A stretch of DNA of 53,550 nt. It comes from Symbiobacterium sp. Lineage in GTDB: Bacteria > Bacillota > Sulfobacillia > UBA995 > UBA9673. Position numbers and translations under genes: made by a program. The notes under the pieces were generated by a model. The model saw only the letters and a program-made list of their open reading frames with translations. It was not told where the DNA came from and did no database searches. Every line of letters starts with the position of its first letter. Position 1 is the stretch's first letter. The stretch lies in the NCBI GenBank assembly GCA_020725405.1, contig DYFB01000072.1, forward strand, positions 1 through 53,550. The letters run 5' to 3'. This document shows positions 50,073-53,550 of the stretch, in pieces.

Positions 50073-50747
50073 GTGACCGGGACACTGTCGGAGCTCGAGC
50101 TTGTCCTCCGCCTGTTCATGGGCTTCGTGCTCGGGGCTCTTGTGGGTCTCGAGCGGGAGACCCACGAGCGGCCGGCCGGCCTCAGAACCTTCATCCTCGT
50201 CTCCGTCGGCTCGACCCTCATCATGATCGTTTCTATCAGCCTGAGAGAGCTCTTCCCTGGGGCGAGCGCTGTCGACCCCGGCCGCATCGCGGCTCAGGTG
50301 GTGACGGGCATCGGCTTTCTCGGCGCGGGGACGATAATCCACGAGGGCCCGTTCATCAGGGGTCTGACGACGGCGGCCGGGCTCTGGGTGGTCGCCGCCA
50401 TCGGGCTGGCCGTCGGAGCGGGTTTCTACCTTGCTGGGGCGGCGACAACAGCCCTGGCCCTCCTCACCCTCACCGTGCTGGCCCGGGTGGAGAGGGCTTA
50501 CATCAGGGTCAAGGGCCACGGCCTCGTGACCGTCGTCACCTCGGATGAGCCGGGGCAGCTCGGGCGCATCGGTTCGGCTCTCGGCGAGCGGGACATCGAC
50601 ATCCGCGACATCTCCCTCACCCCACGGGAGCCGGGACTGGTGCAGATCGAGCTCCGGGTGAAGGCCCCGAGCAAACCCGCGCTGGAGGCCGCTATGCAGG
50701 CCATCCTGGGGCTGCCCGGGGTGCGGCGGGCCGAGTACTCCGGGTGA
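50073..50747 (+). CDS. MgtC/SapB family membrane protein
   Basis: MgtC-like proteins affect magnesium homeostasis and ATP synthase activity in pathogens; SapB-type members in Bacillus are poorly known. The 224-residue protein has about five membrane segments with the signature GFVLGALVGLERETHERPAGLRT, VTGIGFLGAGTIIHEG and IRGLTTAAGLWVVAAIGLAVG, and a C-terminal ACT-like soluble domain (about 150-224: VVTSDEPGQLGRIGSALGERDIDIRDI). GTG 50073 follows GAGAGGGGCGAGG, 16 nt after the glycosyltransferase, so the two are probably co-transcribed. Confidence 0.92.
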   Translation: MTGTLSELELVLRLFMGFVLGALVGLERETHERPAGLRTFILVSVGSTLIMIVSISLRELFPGASAVDPGRIAAQVVTGIGFLGAGTIIHEGPFIRGLTTAAGLWVVAAIGLAVGAGFYLAGAATTALALLTLTVLARVERAYIRVKGHGLVTVVTSDEPGQLGRIGSALGERDIDIRDISLTPREPGLVQIELRVKAPSKPALEAAMQAILGLPGVRRAEYSG

Positions 50748-50795
50748 AGGGGCTTGCTGGTTCCCCCAAGAGTGATGGGGTTTGATGGGTTCCAA

Positions 50796-50828
50796 CCGAG
50801 GCCGGGGCGGAGCCGCCGGAGCCCTCGG
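50796..50828 (+). other. Structured hairpin between mgtC-like gene and rimP promoter
   Basis: CCGAGG (50796-50801) pairs with CCTCGG (50823-50828), enclosing GGCGG/CCGCC (50806-50810/50813-50817). It lies about 50 nt after the MgtC-like stop and before the rimP promoter. No U-tract follows; it may end the upstream transcript with help from Rho. The rest of the 334-bp gap holds the rimP promoter and leader. Confidence 0.4.
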
Positions 50829-50859
50829 CGACCAGTCCATGACGAGCAGTCCGCGTTTC

Positions 50860-50889
50860 TTGCCCGGCTTGACTTCCGTGTGATATACT
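50860..50889 (+). promoter_or_regulatory. Sigma-A promoter of the rimP-nusA-infB operon
   Basis: TTGCCC (50860-50865), an 18-bp spacer and TATACT (50884-50889) preceded by TGA (extended -10). The region is locally AT-rich. Transcription would begin near 50896, leaving a leader of about 186 nt before rimP. TTGACT at 50869 is spaced too closely to serve as the -35 box. Confidence 0.7.
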
Positions 50890-51029
50890 AAATGACGGGT
50901 TGCGGCGCCGATCTCTCCTGCGCCGTAAATTGTTTATTGCAGGGGATTACCGGGCAAGGAGGCGGGTTGACCGGCCCGGCGGGAGGCCGAGTCCGCGGAC
51001 GATAGCCAGCCAATACGGCGGTCTCTACG

Positions 51030-51060
51030 GAGTGGGTCGCAACGAGCCCACTCCTTGTTG
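51030..51060 (+). promoter_or_regulatory. Leader hairpin before rimP, possible attenuator
   Basis: GAGTGGG (51030-51036) pairs with CCCACTC (51047-51053), extended inside by TCG/CGA, and is followed by CTTGTTGTCG, a weak T-rich stretch. From memory, similar GAGTGGG/CCCACTC hairpins with U-tracts precede rimP-nusA in many Firmicutes, so this may be a leaky terminator controlled by NusA. Confidence 0.55.
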
Positions 51061-51081
51061 TCGAAAAAGGGGTGCGGGCCT

Positions 51082-51612
51082 GTGACGCCAACCTTGAAGC
51101 GCGAGCTCGTGGACAAGGTCGAGCGTCTGGCGGCCGAATTGCTCGCCGCCAGGGACGACGGCCTCTTTCTGGACCGCGTCGAGCTCGGGCGAGAGGGAGC
51201 GGAGGACGTGCTTCGGGTCGTTCTCGACCACCCCGATGCGGTCACGCTCGACCACTGCGAGGCGGTCACACGGGAGCTCGGGGCGAGGTTGGATGAGGCT
51301 GACTTGATCTCTCAGCCCTACAGGCTCGAGGTCTCGTCGCCGGGCGTCGAGCGCCCCCTTACCCGGGACGAGCACTTCGAGCGTTTTCGGGGTCGCCAGG
51401 TTTCTCTGCACCTCTACCGGCCTATCGACGGGCTGAAGACGGTCACCGGGCGGCTCGAGGGTCTCGGGGCCGGGGGAGCCGTTCTCGTCGAGATTCCGGC
51501 GCGGGGCCGGAAGAGCATCCCCCGGGAGCTCGTGGCCAAGGCGCAGCTGAGCGTGGACTGGACGAGGGTGGGGCGCGAACGGCGCGGTAACGGAGGCGGT
51601 GATGGTCAGTGA
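51082..51612 (+). CDS. rimP: Ribosome maturation factor RimP
   Basis: RimP is needed for 30S maturation. The 176-residue protein has an N-terminal alpha/beta domain (DGLFLDRVELGREGAEDVLRVVLD, then LDHCEAVTRELGARLDE), the hallmark YRLEVSSPGVERPLTRDEHFERF, and a C-terminal SH3-like domain. GTG 51082 has AAGGGGTG 7 nt upstream; the frame opens earlier at a TTG at 51055 that lies in the leader hairpin region. It overlaps nusA (GTGA) as the first gene of the operon. Confidence 0.95.
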   Translation: MTPTLKRELVDKVERLAAELLAARDDGLFLDRVELGREGAEDVLRVVLDHPDAVTLDHCEAVTRELGARLDEADLISQPYRLEVSSPGVERPLTRDEHFERFRGRQVSLHLYRPIDGLKTVTGRLEGLGAGGAVLVEIPARGRKSIPRELVAKAQLSVDWTRVGRERRGNGGGDGQ

Positions 51613-52892
51613 CATCCCAAGGACGCCCATCTGGAGGGCGGACCAAGCCCAAAGGCGCCAACCTGGACTTCGTCCAGGCTCTGGCTCAGATCGAGGATGA
51701 GAAGGGCATCCCGGTCCCCGCGCTCATGGAGGCCATCGAGCAGGCCCTCGTCTCCGCCTACCGCCGCAACTTCGGGACGGTCGGCCAGAACGTCCGGGTC
51801 GAGCTTGACGCCGATACCGGGGAGTTCCGGGTCTTCGGGCTCCGGGAGGTCGTGGAGGAGCCGTCCGACCCGCACGCCGAGATATCACTGGCGGAGGCTC
51901 GGGAGATAGACCCGAACTACAACGTCGGCGACGTCGTCGAGACCGAGGTGACCCCGAGCGACTTCGGCCGGATTGCCGCTCAGACCGCTAAGCAGGTCGT
52001 CCTTCAGCGCATCCGCGAGGCTGAGCGGGGAGTCATCTTCGAAGAGTTCGCCAACCGCGAGGGAGACATCGTCACGGGCGTCGTCCAGCGCCAGGAATTT
52101 CGGAACTATTACATCAACCTTGGCAAGACCGAGGCCGTCCTGACCCCCCCGGAGCAGGTCCCCGGTGAGAGGCTGCGCACGGGGGAGAGAATCAAGGTCT
52201 ATATCGTCGAGGTCAAGCGGACGACTAAGGGACCCCAGATATACCTCTCTCGGACCCATCCAGGGCTGGTCAAGAGGCTCTTCGAGCTCGAGGTGCCCGA
52301 GATACACGACGGGCTTGTCGAGATACGGGCCATAGCCAGAGAACCGGGCTCCCGGACCAAGGTGGCCGTGGCCTCTCGTGACCCGAACGTCGACCCCGTC
52401 GGAGCCTGCGTCGGAGCCAAAGGCGTGCGGGTCCAAGCTGTCGTCCACGAGCTCAAGGGGGAGAAGATAGACATCATTCCGTGGTCGGACAACAACCGGG
52501 AGTACGTCGCCAACGCTCTCCGCCCGGCCAAGGTTCTCTACACCGAGCTCGACCCGGAGACCAAGGTAGCCCGGGTCGTCGTCCCCGACTACCAGCTCTC
52601 CCTGGCGATCGGTCGCGAGGGTCAGAACGCGCGCCTGGCCGCCAAGCTGACCGGGTGGAAGATCGATATCAGGAGCGAGTCCCAGGCCGAGCAGGAGACG
52701 ACCGGAGCCGGGGAGGTGGCCGACCCGGGGGCTGGCGAGGCGTCCAGGCCGGCTCCTGACGTCGGGGACGCCGGGGCGGTTCCCGAGGACTCCTGGGACG
52801 AGGCCCCGGCCGCGCCTGTGGAAGACGGGACCGGGGGGCTCACCGCAGACGGCGAAGGGGTGAGCGGCGATCACAAAGAACCGACAGCCTAA
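51609..52892 (+). CDS. nusA: Transcription termination/antitermination protein NusA
   Basis: NusA binds RNA polymerase and modulates pausing, termination and antitermination. The 427-residue product has the N-terminal domain (LDFVQALAQIEDEKGIPVPALMEAIEQAL), an S1 domain (about 135-200: GDIVTGVVQRQEFRNYYINLGKTEAVL), then two KH domains (RTKVAVASRDPNVDPVGACVG, and VVVPDYQLSLAIGREGQNARLAAKLTGWKIDI). The Firmicutes form ends after KH2; here an acidic Gly/Ala/Pro-rich tail of about 75 residues follows. GTG 51609 overlaps rimP. The last 23 nt overlap ylxR. Confidence 0.96.
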   Translation: MTSQGRPSGGRTKPKGANLDFVQALAQIEDEKGIPVPALMEAIEQALVSAYRRNFGTVGQNVRVELDADTGEFRVFGLREVVEEPSDPHAEISLAEAREIDPNYNVGDVVETEVTPSDFGRIAAQTAKQVVLQRIREAERGVIFEEFANREGDIVTGVVQRQEFRNYYINLGKTEAVLTPPEQVPGERLRTGERIKVYIVEVKRTTKGPQIYLSRTHPGLVKRLFELEVPEIHDGLVEIRAIAREPGSRTKVAVASRDPNVDPVGACVGAKGVRVQAVVHELKGEKIDIIPWSDNNREYVANALRPAKVLYTELDPETKVARVVVPDYQLSLAIGREGQNARLAAKLTGWKIDIRSESQAEQETTGAGEVADPGAGEASRPAPDVGDAGAVPEDSWDEAPAAPVEDGTGGLTADGEGVSGDHKEPTA

Positions 52893-53190
52893 GCGCCCCA
52901 AACACCAGCCTCTCCGTACCTGCCTCGGCTGCGGGCAGAAGCGCCCGAAGAAAGAACTCGTGCGGGTGGTCCGGAGCCCCGCCGGGGTTATCGAGCTGGA
53001 TGAGACCGGGCGCCGGTCTGGTCGGGGGGCGTACGTCTGCCCGTCAGCCGCATGCCTCGCGGCCGCGGTCAAGGCAAAGAAACTGGAGAAAGCTTTGGAA
53101 GCGCCCGTTCCCGATGACGTTGCGGCGTCTCTGGCCAGGGCCGTGGCTGGCGAACCGGTCGATGAGACCGCGAACCGCCGGACCTCCTGA
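52870..53190 (+). CDS. ylxR: YlxR family RNA-binding protein (RnpM), apparent AUC start
   Basis: YlxR is a small protein encoded between nusA and infB; in Bacillus subtilis it binds RNase P RNA. The conserved core RTCLGCGQKRPKKELVRVV continues to RSPAGVIELDETGRRSGRGAYVC, complete and typical. The first in-frame ATG, GTG or TTG is GTG 52960, which would delete the conserved Cys motif. Upstream in the same frame, directly 6 nt after a strong AAGGGGTGA (52855-52863), stands ATC 52870; this gives ITKNRQPKRPKHQPLRTC and a 106-residue protein, as the family expects. An in-frame stop lies just before. So either AUC is the start or the ATG was lost by mutation or sequencing error. Confidence 0.85.
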   Translation: MTKNRQPKRPKHQPLRTCLGCGQKRPKKELVRVVRSPAGVIELDETGRRSGRGAYVCPSAACLAAAVKAKKLEKALEAPVPDDVAASLARAVAGEPVDETANRRTS

Positions 53191-53203
53191 AGGGGTGAGG
53201 TTT

Positions 53204-53550
53204 TTGCCTGAAGGCAAGATTCGAGTCGACGAGCTGGCCGAGATACTCGGCATCGAGCCGGGGCGACTCATGATTCTGCTCGGGGACCTGGGAGTCAAGG
53301 TCCCGAACCCCGCGGCCCTGGTGGACGCGTCGTTGGAGAACCGGCTGAAGGGCATAGTCAGGCGTCCGTCCTACGGCGGGCGCGGGCAGATGGCCGCGCG
53401 TCCCGAGCCGGTGTGGCTCACCTCTTTGCAGCGGCCGCGTCCGAAGAAGCCGCCGGGGGAGACCGCGGAAACGGAGGCGCGGGCGCCGGGCGCGAAGGCC
53501 GCGGCCGCCCCTGGTGGGGCGAAGAGACCACCGGCGGCGGCCGCCGAAGC
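53204..53550 (+). CDS. infB: Translation initiation factor IF-2 (3' end outside window)
   Basis: IF-2 brings initiator tRNA to the 30S subunit. Only the first 115 codons are visible. They read PEGKIRVDELAEILGIEPGR, then LMILLGDLGVKVPNPAALVD, the conserved IF-2 N-terminal domain, and pass into the Ala/Pro/Lys-rich linker found in all long IF-2 proteins. TTG 53204 follows AGGGGTGAGG. The gene begins 13 nt after ylxR; ylxQ, an L7Ae-like gene often between the two, is missing. The G-domain lies beyond the window. Confidence 0.93.
   Translation, partial: MPEGKIRVDELAEILGIEPGRLMILLGDLGVKVPNPAALVDASLENRLKGIVRRPSYGGRGQMAARPEPVWLTSLQRPRPKKPPGETAETEARAPGAKAAAAPGGAKRPPAAAAE

Noticed and set aside
47588-50287. 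Very long antisense open frame (about 899 codons) opposite ispG, proS and the glycosyltransferase
   Set aside because: The forward-strand genes are unmistakable. In GC-rich DNA the reverse frame in this register is often open by codon bias; the product has no recognisable motif.
50892-51005. Short open frame (37 codons) in the rimP leader as a leader peptide
   Set aside because: Its ATG is at the predicted transcription start with no room for a ribosome binding site, and the composition is not suggestive.

Overview
This 53.5 kb window is a GC-rich, almost entirely co-oriented stretch of bacterial core genome. It looks like a high-GC member of the Bacillota (Firmicutes). The evidence is the gene order (plsX-acpP-rnc-smc-ftsY-ffh-rpsP-khpA-rimM-trmD-rplS-lepB-rbgA-rnhB, then dprA-topA-xerC-hslV-hslU-codY, then rpsB-tsf-pyrH-frr-uppS-cdsA-dxr-rseP-ispG-proS, then rimP-nusA-ylxR-infB), the presence of CodY, and the sporulation protein SpoVS behind a sigma-H-like promoter. 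I cannot name a genus. Most starts are GTG or TTG with strong Shine-Dalgarno sequences, and many adjacent genes overlap as GTGA, ATGA or TGATG, so long translationally coupled operons are likely.

Layout. 1-3.2 kb: phospholipid/fatty-acid genes (plsX partial, degV/fakB-like, acpP), rnc and spoVS, closed by the only textbook U-tract terminator in the window. 3.2-9.2 kb: chromosome condensation (smc) and signal-recognition-particle genes (ftsY, ffh). 9.3-15.1 kb: ribosomal and processing genes (rpsP, khpA, rimM, trmD, rplS), two tandem signal peptidases, an RbgA-like GTPase, rnhB and yraN. 15.1-18.1 kb: a cysteine desulfurase-thiI pair for sulfur transfer and a reverse-strand GNAT acetyltransferase. 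18.3-29.2 kb: comM followed by an accessory block of etfBA, a MutL/GlmL-like ATPase coupled to an unrecognised KOW-containing protein, and a heterodimeric ABC exporter. 29.3-38.3 kb: dprA, topA, an MFS transporter and the xerC-hslVU-codY operon. 38.4-45.6 kb: translation factors, pyrH, isoprenoid and phospholipid genes. 45.7-50.7 kb: rseP, ispG, proS, a family-2 glycosyltransferase and an MgtC-like protein. 50.9 kb to the end: the rimP-nusA-ylxR-infB operon with a structured leader.

The most unusual points are: (1) the MutL-like ATPase and its coupled unknown partner, with no glutamate mutase gene nearby; (2) a signal peptidase I whose nucleophile position is Cys; (3) an RbgA-like GTPase with Glu in place of the catalytic His and SKAD in place of NKxD; (4) apparent non-canonical starts, AUC for ylxR and CTG for a glycosyltransferase and for an easily missed small gene between frr and uppS; (5) low-complexity insertions that split Cys4 zinc modules in both TopA and ProS; and (6) several genes missing from their usual places (fabD/fabG, trmFO, polC, ylxQ). 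All functional statements are inferred from sequence motifs and gene order; nothing was searched against a database.
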